A DNA stretch of 64,000 nt. It comes from Variovorax paradoxus (lineage in GTDB: Bacteria > Pseudomonadota > Gammaproteobacteria > Burkholderiales > Burkholderiaceae_C). Below the pieces are notes generated by a model that saw only the letters and a list, made by a program, of their open reading frames with translations, ran no database searches and had not been told where the DNA came from. Each line of letters begins with the position of its first letter. Position 1 is the first letter of the stretch. Location of the stretch: positions 2,232,001-2,296,000 of the forward strand of contig NZ_CP123990.1 in the NCBI RefSeq assembly GCF_029919115.1. The letters run 5' to 3'. The translations under genes were made by a program, and so were the position numbers. Positions 8,148-17,199 of this stretch are shown one piece after another.

Positions 8148-8960
8148 ATGGCCTATTTGCAGCCTTCCGAATTCGTCACCAAGATGGTGGACGCCGGTGA
8201 ATCCAAGATCTTCATGTCCACGCGGGACACGCTCATCCGCTCTTTCATGGCGGGTGCAATCCTGGCGCTGGCGGCCGTGTTTGCGGTCACCATCAACGTG
8301 CAGACCGGCTACTCGATCATCGGGGCCATCCTGTTTCCGGTCGGTTTCTGCATTCTTTACCTGCTCGGCTTCGACCTGCTGACCGGCGTGTTCGTGCTGA
8401 CGCCGCTCGCGCTCATCGACAAGCGCCCCGGCGTCACCGTTGCCGGCGTGCTGCGCAACTGGGGCCTTGTGTTCGTCGGCAATTTTCTCGGCGCGTTCAC
8501 AGTCGCCGTACTGATGGCCATCGTCTTCACCTTCGGCTTCACCAGCCCGCCCGACAAGGTCGGCCAGGTCATCGCCACCATCGGCGAGGCACGCACGCTG
8601 GGCTATTCCAACCATGGCGCCGCGGGCATGCTGACGCTCTTCGTGCGCGGCATGCTGTGCAACTGGATGGTGTCGACCGGCGTGGTGGGCGCGATGATCT
8701 CGACCTCGGTCTCCGGCAAGGTGATTGCCATGTGGATGCCGATCATGGTGTTCTTCTTCATGGTGTTCGAACACTCAGTGGTCAACATGTTCCTGTTTCC
8801 GTCGGCGCTGCTCATGGGCGGCAACTTCTCGATCATGGACTACATCATCTGGAACGAGATCCCCACCGTGCTCGGCAACCTCGTCGGCGGCCTGTCGTTC
8901 ACCGGGCTCACGCTGTACGCCACGCATGTGAGAACTGCGCCCAAGCGCGTGGCTCGCTGA
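8148..8960 (+). CDS. nirC: formate/nitrite transporter family channel (NirC-like)
   Basis: 270-residue inner-membrane protein of the FNT family, pentameric channels for nitrite or formate. Six hydrophobic helices can be followed. Family segments include TLIRSFMAGAILALAAVF in helix 1, the GNFLGAF loop and HSVVNMF near the fifth helix. The ATG at 8148 lies 64 bases after the methyltransferase gene, with no terminator between. In this operon nitrite uptake is the natural role; the FNT family as a whole also includes formate and hydrosulfide channels. Confidence 0.88.
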   Translation: MAYLQPSEFVTKMVDAGESKIFMSTRDTLIRSFMAGAILALAAVFAVTINVQTGYSIIGAILFPVGFCILYLLGFDLLTGVFVLTPLALIDKRPGVTVAGVLRNWGLVFVGNFLGAFTVAVLMAIVFTFGFTSPPDKVGQVIATIGEARTLGYSNHGAAGMLTLFVRGMLCNWMVSTGVVGAMISTSVSGKVIAMWMPIMVFFFMVFEHSVVNMFLFPSALLMGGNFSIMDYIIWNEIPTVLGNLVGGLSFTGLTLYATHVRTAPKRVAR

Positions 8961-8984
8961 ACACGGCTTGACCGCTCACCGTCG

Positions 8985-10724
8985 GTGACGATGCGCTGCG
9001 CACTCGCGGTCTCCATCGGACAGCACTCCGACAAGGGACGCAAGGAAACCAACCAGGATTTCCACGGCGCCGCCCTGCCGGAGGGGCAAGTCCGCACCGC
9101 GAAGGGCGTGGCAATTGCCATTGCCGACGGCATCAGCAGCAGCGACGTGAGCCATGTGGCCAGCGAGTCGGCGGTCAGGAGCTTTCTGACCGACTACTAC
9201 TGCACCTCGGACGCATGGAGCGTGAGCCGCTCGGCACAACGCGTGCTCACGGCCGCCAATGCCTGGCTGCACGCGCAAACCCAGAATGGCGGCGGCCGTT
9301 TCGACAAGGACCGCGGCTATGTCTGCACCTTCAGCGCCCTGGTCCTCAAGTCGACCACCGCGCATGTTTTTCATGTGGGCGACACGCGCGTCTATCGCTG
9401 GCATGCACAGGCACTCGAGCAGCTGACGGAGGACCACCGCGTATCGGTGGGCGGCGGACAAAGCTATCTCGGCCGAGCCCTCGGCGTAGGGCCGCATGTG
9501 GAGATCGACTACCGCGCCGTTCCCATCGAGCAGGGAGACGTCTTCCTGCTGACCTCCGACGGGGTTCACGAGCATATCGACACCGCAGCCGTCAAGGCCG
9601 CACTCGATTCGAACCCCGGCGACCTGGATGCCGCAGCCCGCAGCATTGCCGAAGAAGCGTATCGCCGTGGCAGCCCGGACAACCTGACGGTGCAGATCGT
9701 CAGGGTCGACGCGCTGCCCGACGGCGACGTCAACGAACTGCAAGCACAGCGCACCGCATTGCAGCTGCCGCCCATGCTGGAGGCGCGCATGCGCTTCGAC
9801 GGCTACACCATCTTGCGCGACCTGCACCATAGCCATCGCAGCCACATCTACCTGGCCACCGACGACGACACCGGGCAACGCGTGGTGCTCAAGACCCCCT
9901 CGGTCGACCTGCAGAACGACGAGGCCCACCTGGACCGTTTTCTGCTCGAAGAATGGGTCGCGCGGCGCATCGACAGCGCCCACGTGCTCAAGCCGCACGC
10001 CAGCAACCGCAAGCGCAACTACCTCTACGTTGCGATGGAGTTCGTCGAAGGGCAGACGCTGGCGCAGTGGATGGTGGACAACCCGCGGCCAAGCCTCGAA
10101 TCGATGCGCGGCATCGTCGAGCAGCTTGCAAGAGGCCTGCAGGCTTTCCATCGCCTGGAGATGCTGCACCAGGACCTGCGGCCCGAGAACATCATGATCG
10201 ACCGCACGGGCACGGTGCGCATCATCGACTTTGGCTCCGCCTGGGTGGCCGGGCTGGGCGACAGCACGCTGACCGCACCCAACCAGATACTGGGCACGGT
10301 GCAATACACGGCGCCCGAATACTTTCTGGGCGAAGGCGGATCGGCGAGGTCGGACCTGTTCTCGCTGGCCGTCATCGTCTACCAGATGCTCACCGGACGC
10401 CTGCCCTACGGCGCGGAGGCTGCAAGAATCCGCACGCGGGCAGACCAGCGAAACCTGCAGTACCGGTCTGCGCTGGACACGCAGCCGGCCATTCCGGCCT
10501 GGATCGACGAAGTCCTGCGAAAGGCGCTCGCCCCCAACCCGCTCAAGCGCTACGAAGTGCTTTCAGAGTTTGTGCAAGATCTGCGGCAGCCTCATCCCGA
10601 CTTTTTGAACAGCCGCGGCACGCCGCTGGTCGAGAAGAACCCGGTGATCTTCTGGAAATGCATGACCCTGCTGCTGGGCATTGCGGTGGTCGTGCTGCTT
10701 GGGGTGCTCAGCCAGCGAGGCTGA
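8985..10724 (+). CDS. fused PP2C phosphatase / Ser-Thr protein kinase with C-terminal membrane anchor
   Basis: 579 residues. Residues ~5-240 form a PP2C phosphatase with the metal motifs ETNQD, IADGIS, HVGDTRVYR, LTSDGVHEH and SPDNLTVQ. Residues ~265-540 form a Hanks-type kinase with VVLK (ATP lysine), HQDLRPENIM (catalytic loop, HQD instead of HRD), DFGSAW and TAPEYF; the glycine loop is degenerate. The last ~25 residues, WKCMTLLLGIAVVVLLGVL, are one membrane helix. The start may be GTG 8985 or ATG 8991. It follows nirC by 24 bases and ends the nitrite operon. Similar kinase genes sit in the nitrate/nitrite clusters of Pseudomonas, where their target is not settled. Opposing kinase and phosphatase activities on one chain suggest a reversible switch on uptake or reduction of nitrite (inference). 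Confidence 0.9.
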   Translation: MTMRCALAVSIGQHSDKGRKETNQDFHGAALPEGQVRTAKGVAIAIADGISSSDVSHVASESAVRSFLTDYYCTSDAWSVSRSAQRVLTAANAWLHAQTQNGGGRFDKDRGYVCTFSALVLKSTTAHVFHVGDTRVYRWHAQALEQLTEDHRVSVGGGQSYLGRALGVGPHVEIDYRAVPIEQGDVFLLTSDGVHEHIDTAAVKAALDSNPGDLDAAARSIAEEAYRRGSPDNLTVQIVRVDALPDGDVNELQAQRTALQLPPMLEARMRFDGYTILRDLHHSHRSHIYLATDDDTGQRVVLKTPSVDLQNDEAHLDRFLLEEWVARRIDSAHVLKPHASNRKRNYLYVAMEFVEGQTLAQWMVDNPRPSLESMRGIVEQLARGLQAFHRLEMLHQDLRPENIMIDRTGTVRIIDFGSAWVAGLGDSTLTAPNQILGTVQYTAPEYFLGEGGSARSDLFSLAVIVYQMLTGRLPYGAEAARIRTRADQRNLQYRSALDTQPAIPAWIDEVLRKALAPNPLKRYEVLSEFVQDLRQPHPDFLNSRGTPLVEKNPVIFWKCMTLLLGIAVVVLLGVLSQRG

Positions 10725-10877
10725 ATGTTGATTTTCAGGAGAATCGAGCTTGCTTGCCTTTGGAGGCACAGCCCAAGAAGAACCAAAGATGGCGCAGCTT
10801 GGCTCGAACGCGAGGAGTCCCGTAGCGCGTGAGCGAGATCGAATGCAACGTCCGATTCGCGTCGATGGGTATCGCGG

Positions 10878-11774
10878 CTACAACGAGACATCGAACCGAC
10901 GGCGGAACTCGCCTGGGGTGCATCCTTCAATGCTGCGAAAGAACTTGGTGAAGTTGGTCGCCTCGTCGAAACCAAGCCGCTGTGCGACGGCGGAAATAGG
11001 CATCTCCGTGTGCACGAGAAGGCGCTTGGCTTCCAGCGCAAGGCGCGAAGCGATAAAGGCCTTTGCACCGACGCCAGCCACCGCACTGCAGATGCGTGTG
11101 AGAGTCTTCTCGGAACATCCCATGGCATGTGCGTAGCGTGAAACGTGATGCCACTGATGCATCTTCGCGTCCAAAAGCCGTTTGAAAAGACGAAAGCGCT
11201 CCGGCGCGTCGGCCGACGCTCCGGCAGGCGGCTTTTGCTCGGCGTGAAAGATGTGCAGTCGCACCACGAGCGTTGCCAGTTCACTCTGGAGCAGCCAGTT
11301 CAGCAGCGGTTGCCGGGCTTCGAGCGTGCACTCCTCCTCGAGCCGCGCGAGCGTGTCGGCCAAGAACCGCCCCGTCGACCGGTCGAGGCGCAGATGGCCA
11401 GGAAGCGCATCGAGCAGTTCAGGCATCTGGAGGCGTTCCTCGCCTTGCGAAGCCTGCAGCAGTTCGGGTCGGAACAGCAGGAGGTTTGCATCCCAACGGC
11501 TTCCCGGGCCGAAGCGGTGGACTTGTCCGGGCCGGATGGTGAGCAGCGATCCGGCGCCGCACTCGATGTGACTGAAGTCCACCACGGCGTGACATCTTCC
11601 GCGTTTGACGTGCACGAACATGTGAAAGTCGTAGCGGTGGTGACGCTGTAGGTGGGCTCGGGACACCCTTCGTCTCAAGTCCGCCATCGAAAAGACCTCG
11701 AGATCCAGCGCACTCTCGGCCGAGGGCCGATATTGCACCCGCTCGATGTCGATGGGTCTCATTCCGCGCGGCAT
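10878..11774 (-). CDS. AraC family transcriptional regulator
   Basis: About 298 residues from the start chosen at 11774 (MPRGMRPIDIERV). An internal Met at 11762 is equally possible, and neither has a strong ribosome site. The N-terminal half is a cupin-like sensing domain with HHRYDFHMFVHV and GAGSLLTIRPGQVHRFGP. The C-terminal ~100 residues are the AraC double helix-turn-helix with SEKTLTRICSAVAGVGAKAFIASR, ISAVAQRLGFDEATNFTKFF and CTPGEFRRRF. It is divergent from the SnoaL-like gene at 11918 and may control it. It converges on the nitrite operon. Confidence 0.88.
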   Translation of the reverse strand: MPRGMRPIDIERVQYRPSAESALDLEVFSMADLRRRVSRAHLQRHHRYDFHMFVHVKRGRCHAVVDFSHIECGAGSLLTIRPGQVHRFGPGSRWDANLLLFRPELLQASQGEERLQMPELLDALPGHLRLDRSTGRFLADTLARLEEECTLEARQPLLNWLLQSELATLVVRLHIFHAEQKPPAGASADAPERFRLFKRLLDAKMHQWHHVSRYAHAMGCSEKTLTRICSAVAGVGAKAFIASRLALEAKRLLVHTEMPISAVAQRLGFDEATNFTKFFRSIEGCTPGEFRRRFDVSL

Positions 11775-11917
11775 CGACCCATTGTGTCCGAAATTCACCA
11801 TTCGGCAACCGACTTCGATCGTGTCGAACACGCCGGCAAATCGAACAATATGGAAACACGGCACCGGGCGGCCACCATGCCCTGTGTCCCATCCAGATAG
11901 CCAGCCCCAGGCGACAG

Positions 11918-12334
11918 ATGCAAACCGCAAACCGACAGTTCATGGCTCGCTTCGTGGAGTTCATCAACACCGCGGACCCGCGGCTCGCCACAGAGTTGGT
12001 TTCTCCTGACGCCGTGTTTCACGTTCCGGGGCGGGCCGACCCCGTGCACGGGCCACAAGGCTACCTGGAGATCATCGGGATGATGCGTGGCGGATTCCCC
12101 GACATCCAATGGACTCTTGAGGAAACCGTCATCGAAGGTGAAGTCATCGCGGCGCGATTCACGATGCGCGGGACGCACCGCGGAGCCTTCTTCGGCGTGC
12201 CTCGCACCGGCAAGACGATTGCCGTGCAGGCGCTGAACATCTATCGGCTCGCGACTGGGAAAATCGTCTCCGAAGTGGGGCAACCGGACCTGCTCGGACT
12301 GATGCAGCAGATCGGGGCGTTGCCGCGCTCCTGA
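11918..12334 (+). CDS. SnoaL-like / ester cyclase family protein
   Basis: 138-residue single-domain protein of the SnoaL/NTF2-like cone fold, often annotated as ester cyclase. Features include FVEFINTADPRLATELVSPDAVFHVPG, the loop GPQGYLEIIGMMRGGFPDIQWTLEE and a C-terminal strand NIYRLATGKIVSEVGQPD. These small proteins bind hydrophobic or polyketide-like ligands in a pocket; some are enzymes and many are unassigned. It is divergent from an AraC regulator, with a 143-base shared promoter region, and convergent with the hydrolase gene 41 bases downstream. The function cannot be narrowed from sequence. Confidence 0.75.
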   Translation: MQTANRQFMARFVEFINTADPRLATELVSPDAVFHVPGRADPVHGPQGYLEIIGMMRGGFPDIQWTLEETVIEGEVIAARFTMRGTHRGAFFGVPRTGKTIAVQALNIYRLATGKIVSEVGQPDLLGLMQQIGALPRS

Positions 12335-12375
12335 GGCCCGATGCAACAGCTGTCCAACCTGATCGCGTCCACCGA

Positions 12376-13628
12376 TCAATTCGATGTAGAACGCCGGTCA
12401 TTCCGCTTGCCAACGAGTTCGAGGAGGCCATCTACAACGGGTCCCCAAAGGCTTGTCAAGGAAAGGATGTGATGGCCGTCTTGCCGCGGCGATGTTTCGA
12501 GCACATGGAACTGCCCCTGACCGCCAGCGACTTCGAAGGCGTGAAAGTTCTTGCGGCTATGAGCAACGCTATAGAAGGGATCGTTTTCCGCATACAGCCA
12601 CACGGTAGGCCCGGGAAACCTTGCTCCCCTCCTGGCGATCACGGGATTGATCATCTCGGATGCGGGCCCATGTTCATCAACCCAGCCGCCCACGAAATTG
12701 AGCACGCCGCCAAAGAGATCGGGTCGTATCCCGGCAAATGCCAACGCAAGGAAGCCCCCTCGAGAATGCCCACCTATCAGCAGGTTTTCATGGTCCACGT
12801 CAGGTCTCGCAAGCAGGTGATCGACAACGCACGCCACGTCTAGCAGCGCGTGCTCGAAGCCCGGAAGAGCGTATCGAGGATCGTCAGAGTACTGCGACCG
12901 ATCTGGTTCGAAGCCCTCGTCGTAAAGACCGTTCGACTTTCCGCGTCCGCGTCGCTGTGGGAACACGACCATCCAGCCACGGTCAGTAAAGTGCTTCGCC
13001 AGTGCCGGACTGGTCACCGTGCTGGTAAACAGCGACGGATCATTTCCAATCCCCGTCGAACCGTGATTGAACACCAGTGTCGGGAAAGGACCCGGCCCCG
13101 CCGGTTTGAACGTCACCATCTCGAGCGTGATCTGCTCCCCATGTTCGAATGCTCCGGTGGCCACACGTTCGATGGTGCGTTGTCCTTCGACACTCAGCTG
13201 CGAGAGGACCCCAGCTATCCAGCGGCCGTCGGGCTCGCGCCACACAAGTTCGACAACACGCGGATTTCTCAGCCTGAACTGCAGGCTTGCCCCGTTCGTC
13301 AGGCGACCTCGCAGCTCGCTTTCGTGAATCCGAGCAATCACACGTTCGCTAAAGACATCCTGCCCATCAGACGCACGCACGCAAACGATCGTGGCATCGT
13401 GCAGGGAGAGTTTCTCGACTATCAGCTTGACGTCGTAGGGCCGCCCCTGACCGCCCATCCGGACCATTCCCCGGACCAAGCTGAGACTGAGACCGGCAGG
13501 TCGCTCGACGGCTTCACGACGACGAGGTCTTGCGGCACGGCCGCAGCAACTGTGCTCTCCGAGGCTTCCGGCTCCAAAGCACTCATGAATTCGGGCCAGC
13601 TTGTCGAACTCTCTTGGTCGGTGGTCAT
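12376..13628 (-). pseudogene. alpha/beta hydrolase, apparent 1-base frameshift near 13435
   Basis: Two overlapping minus-strand frames make one sensible protein of about 417 residues. The first (from ATG 13628) gives MTTDQESSTSWPEF... to WSGEWSGWAVRG. The second continues with RPYDVKLIVEKLSLHDATIV and a complete alpha/beta hydrolase with nucleophile motif GGHSRGGF, acid in YAENDPF and a late His in DGHHIL. Adding one base in the AGGGGCGG run near 13435-13440 joins them smoothly. The alternative is an intact shorter gene starting at Met 13467 (MVRMGGQGRPYD), about 363 residues, which would lose the Trp-rich N-terminal segment. Dienelactone-hydrolase-like fold; substrate unknown. A sequencing error is possible. 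Confidence 0.6.
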
Positions 13629-13762
13629 GCTCTATTGTCCGCCGGGGCTGAGCTATCGAACGGCGCTGTCGATCGGGGGCGTGGGGCCGGCTGTAGCCGG
13701 TCCCGCTGCCGCCGCGGACGGGCCCTTTGCAGAGATGGCGCCGGCCCGAGAGCAGCCGTTCC

Positions 13763-14140
13763 TCAGGCAAATTGCGCCAACCCATGCCCGACGGACCAGT
13801 TCTCTTTGGGGGCATCAGCAATGGTCACGAACACATCCTCCGGGCGTATCCCCGGACTCTCCGCCAGCAGCTGCGCGGTGCGCTGGAACAGTACCTTCTT
13901 CTGCTCGGCGGTGCGTGTGTTGAAAACGGTGATTTGGACGTAAAGGAGATCGTCGCTGCGCGCGACTCCAAAGGCGCCTCCGTATCGAAAGTTGGAGGGG
14001 TCGTGCTCGGTGATCGTCATGAACTGATCATCTTGCGGCACGTTCAATGTGTCACGCAGGGCGCGATAGAGACTATCGAAGATCGCCTGCCGGTAAGCCT
14101 CTGGCTTTCCTGCGCGCATCGAGATGTGAATGAGGGGCAT
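13763..14140 (-). CDS. tautomerase family protein
   Basis: 125-residue member of the tautomerase superfamily, in which Pro2 acts as general base or nucleophile after removal of the first Met. The start at 14140 (MPLIHISMRAG) is chosen because it places proline at position 2; a longer open frame adds only five residues. Other family-like parts are FNTRTAEQKKVLFQRTAQLL and RPEDVFVTIADAPKENWSVG. Members isomerise keto-enols or act on halogenated acids. It is divergent from the LysR gene at 14223 across an 82-base AT-rich promoter carrying a TTGA-N8-TCAA dyad, so it is probably that regulator's target. Confidence 0.87.
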   Translation of the reverse strand: MPLIHISMRAGKPEAYRQAIFDSLYRALRDTLNVPQDDQFMTITEHDPSNFRYGGAFGVARSDDLLYVQITVFNTRTAEQKKVLFQRTAQLLAESPGIRPEDVFVTIADAPKENWSVGHGLAQFA

Positions 14141-14189
14141 CGCTACTCCGGTCATGCTGGAACAACGGATGTTATGTATTCTGATTTGC

Positions 14190-14209
14190 TATTGATACTT
14201 ATCTCAATA
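14190..14209. promoter_or_regulatory. LysR-type operator (TATTGA-N8-TCAATA)
   Basis: Perfect 6-base arms, TATTGA at 14190-14195 and TCAATA at 14204-14209, fit the T-N11-A dyad of LysR-type regulators. It stands between the divergent tautomerase and LysR genes, in the most AT-rich spot of the area. Confidence 0.6.
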
Positions 14210-14222
14210 ACAATCTTTTGTC

Positions 14223-15080
14223 ATGATTGATCGCGCTCTGGATCTCGACGCTGTTCAGGCTTTCGTTCGCATCGCTGAATTGGGCAGCTTCACGCGCGCT
14301 GCCGAAGTCATGCAGACCACGCAGGCAGGAATCAGCCAAAAACTGAAACGCCTTGAAGACAGGTTGGGCTGCCGGCTTCTGGAGCGGACACCCCGGCACG
14401 TGGAGCTGTCCGCGCGAGGAGTCGCCTTCTTTGCACATGCCCGAGAACTCCTGGCGGTCCACGATCGCGCGTTGCTGGCCTTTGCGAGCGCCCGCCAGCG
14501 ACTGACCATCGGTATCAGCGATCACGTGGCGGGACCGGAGTTGCCCGCGCTGATCGCCCGCATGAACGCGCAAGACTCGCAGTTGCTGATCGATATTCGG
14601 ATCGGCTCGTCGGGCGATCTGCTCCAGAGCTTCGATCGACGGGAACTCGATACTGTCATCGTCCGGTTGCATGCCGGACGGACCGACGGAGAGCTTCTGG
14701 CAGAGGAGCGCTTCGGTTGGTTCGCTGCGGCGGACTGGCAGCACCGCGATGGTGAGCCACTGCCGCTTGCCACGATGGCGGAGCCCTGCGGGGTGCGCGC
14801 GTTGGCGGGGCAGCTCCTGGATACGGCCCGCATCCCGTGGACCGAGGTTTTTGTGGGGGGCGGCGTCGCAGCCGTCGCGGCGGCGGTTATGGCCGGACTT
14901 GGGATCGCGGCGCTAGCGCCGCGCATGCTGCCCTTGGGCTGCGTCGACGTAGGCTCCAAACTAGGTCTACCCGAGTTGCCGCGATTGCCTGTTCTGCTGC
15001 ACTCCAGGGTCCGGGAGGGCCGGCCGCGGAACGCCGTGGACGCACTTTCTGCTGCGTTCAGGAACGTGGCGAGAAACTGA
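14223..15080 (+). CDS. LysR family transcriptional regulator
   Basis: 285 residues. The N-terminal winged helix-turn-helix is typical: LDAVQAFVRIAELGSFTRAA, TTQAGISQKLKRLEDRLGCRLLER and ELSARGVAFF. The C-terminal substrate domain is recognisable (LTIGISDHVAGPELPALI, VAAAVMAGLGIAALAPRML). The ATG at 14223 follows the TTGA-N8-TCAA dyad by 13 bases, implying autoregulation as well as control of the divergent tautomerase gene. The effector is unknown. Confidence 0.9.
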   Translation: MIDRALDLDAVQAFVRIAELGSFTRAAEVMQTTQAGISQKLKRLEDRLGCRLLERTPRHVELSARGVAFFAHARELLAVHDRALLAFASARQRLTIGISDHVAGPELPALIARMNAQDSQLLIDIRIGSSGDLLQSFDRRELDTVIVRLHAGRTDGELLAEERFGWFAAADWQHRDGEPLPLATMAEPCGVRALAGQLLDTARIPWTEVFVGGGVAAVAAAVMAGLGIAALAPRMLPLGCVDVGSKLGLPELPRLPVLLHSRVREGRPRNAVDALSAAFRNVARN

Positions 15081-15268
15081 TCCATGCGCCAATTTCGGCA
15101 AGGCAATGACAACCGGCGGGCCGAACCCGACATGTTTTATGATCCCCCCGCGTGCAAGACGCGCCCGGGCCCGCGGGAAGGGTTGAACCCACTTGCCTCC
15201 ATCTCCTGTTCACGCCTTTTGTGCAGCCGACATTGCGGGTCATCGGCACTTGATGCACGGAGGTGTCC

Positions 15269-16930
15269 ATGAAGCGCATTCCCCCTCGGCCCGACGTCGG
15301 CCAACTGAAGAAACAGGCCAAAGAGTTGCTCACTCTTTATCGTCGCGGGGATCCCGCAGCGATGCGCCGATTTCGCGAATTTCTGCCTGCGGCTCGCAGC
15401 AAGCAAGACAAAGACCTGCTCGCGATGTCCTTGCGCCTGCACGACGCACAGTCGTGCCTGGCGCGCGAGCACGGCTTTCCCTCCTGGGCCGACCTGCAGC
15501 TTTTCGTCCATGCGCGCCGCGCGCTCGCCGACGATCCGAACTTGGCGGTGCGCCGATGGCTGACCCTGGTCTATGCCGGCGACGTCGCTGGCGGCAACAA
15601 CGCCCATCGGCCCGCTGTGGCCGAACGGTTGCTCACCGAGAACCCCACGCTGGCGGGGGACGATCCCTACCTGGCTTGTGCCGTCGGGGACGAGGCCGGC
15701 CTGCGTCGCGCGACGCTGCACGATCCCGCATGGGTCCACCGCGAGGGTGGGCCGTTGCGGCTGCCTCCCCTGGTGGCAGTAACGCATTCAGGACTGGCGC
15801 GCCGGCCGGGCTTTCGAGAGCGGTTGCGTGATTGCGCGAGTTTCCTGCTGGCCGCCGGCGCGTCGCCCAGCCAGTCCGTCGGCAACCGCTGGCCTCCGGC
15901 TTCGCTCGAGGCGCCTTCGGCCACCGAGCGGCTGTCGGCGCTCTACGGCGCCGCGGGCAAGGCCTTCGATCCGGAACTGACCCGGCTTCTGCTCGAGGCC
16001 GGTGCCGATCCGAACGACGGCGAGTCTCTCTACCACTCCCTCGAGGCACCCGCATGCACCAAGCTCCTGCTCGATGCGGGCGCGAGGATTGCCGGTTCGA
16101 ACGCGATGTATCGCGCGCTCGATCTCGACGACGCCAGCGCATTGCAAGTGCTGCTCGATCACGGTGGCGATCCCAACGAGCCGCCGCAGGGTCCGCCGGC
16201 ATCCGATTGGGGATCGCCGCTGCTGTGGGCGATCCGCCGACGCCGCTCGCTGGTCCATTTCCAAGCCCTGCTTGCGGCCGGTGCAAGGGCGAACGCGCGC
16301 ACACCCGACGGCGTTTCGGCCCACACGCTGGCGCTTCGCTTCGGGCAAGTCGAGGTTGCTGAACTGCTGGAGCGTGCAGGCGCCGGCCGTGAGCCGCTCG
16401 CCGCGGATGAAGCCTTCGCGGCCGCCTGCGCACGCGGCGACGCGGAATCGGCACGCGCAATTCAGCAGGCCCACCCAGGCCTGATCGACACACTCGACGA
16501 TGCCCGGTTGCGCATGCTCCCCGAACTCGCTGCGCAGGGGTGCGTCGCCGCCGTCAAGGTGATGGCGACGTGCGGTTGGCCGCTGGAGATCCGCGGTGGC
16601 GACATCGACGCCTCAGCGCTCAACCACGCTGTTTTTCGTGGTGATGCAGCCCTCACGCGCTTTCTGTTGGAGCGTGGCGCCGATTGGCGGACGCTGCACG
16701 GGTTCGACGACAACGTCTGCGGCACCCTGTCCTGGGCATCGCTCAACCAACCGATCGAAGGGGGGGACTGGGTTGGCTGCGCAGAGGCTTTGTGCGCACA
16801 TGGCCTGCCGCCTGTGCGGCCGGACCCGAACGGCTCGGACATCGTCCTGATCGGAGAGGGGCGCTATCGATTCGCGGACGACGTCACGGATGCGCTGCTC
16901 GCCGCCGCCGCTGCCCGGCAGGAGCCCTGA
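15269..16930 (+). CDS. ankyrin-repeat protein
   Basis: 553 residues from ATG 15269, preceded by CGGAGG at 5-6 bases; a GTG six bases earlier lies inside that ribosome site. The first ~90 residues are a charged helical region, QLKKQAKELLTLYRRGD and LAREHGFPSWADLQLFV, seen in a family of bacterial ankyrin proteins. The rest is a ladder of ankyrin repeats with LLLEAGADPND, LLLDAGARI, VLLDHGGDPN, ALLAAGARANARTPDG and FLLERGADW. There is no signal peptide or membrane helix, so it is likely cytoplasmic. Ankyrin repeats bind proteins; the partner is unknown. It stands alone between a LysR gene and 269 gene-free bases containing nothing I can name. Confidence 0.85.
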   Translation: MKRIPPRPDVGQLKKQAKELLTLYRRGDPAAMRRFREFLPAARSKQDKDLLAMSLRLHDAQSCLAREHGFPSWADLQLFVHARRALADDPNLAVRRWLTLVYAGDVAGGNNAHRPAVAERLLTENPTLAGDDPYLACAVGDEAGLRRATLHDPAWVHREGGPLRLPPLVAVTHSGLARRPGFRERLRDCASFLLAAGASPSQSVGNRWPPASLEAPSATERLSALYGAAGKAFDPELTRLLLEAGADPNDGESLYHSLEAPACTKLLLDAGARIAGSNAMYRALDLDDASALQVLLDHGGDPNEPPQGPPASDWGSPLLWAIRRRRSLVHFQALLAAGARANARTPDGVSAHTLALRFGQVEVAELLERAGAGREPLAADEAFAAACARGDAESARAIQQAHPGLIDTLDDARLRMLPELAAQGCVAAVKVMATCGWPLEIRGGDIDASALNHAVFRGDAALTRFLLERGADWRTLHGFDDNVCGTLSWASLNQPIEGGDWVGCAEALCAHGLPPVRPDPNGSDIVLIGEGRYRFADDVTDALLAAAAARQEP

Positions 16931-17199
16931 GTCGGAGAATCTGGGCCGTCGTAACGAACCGTCTCTTGTCTCGCCGTGCCAAGTGGCGTCCTCCCGTTCT
17001 TCCTTGACAGTGCCGGACATGACGATGCGAGGAAAATTTCAGCGCAACGGTCCGGGAACTCAGCAAAGCCCGGCCAGGGTATCTGGCTCCATCGTGTTTG
17101 AGATCAGGGCGCCTTCGAGGTCGAGAGCAAGGACGTAGCTGTTCGACAACGAACAGCCCCGCCGAACCACGCGGGCGTCGGCCCGCCTATTAGCCAAAC

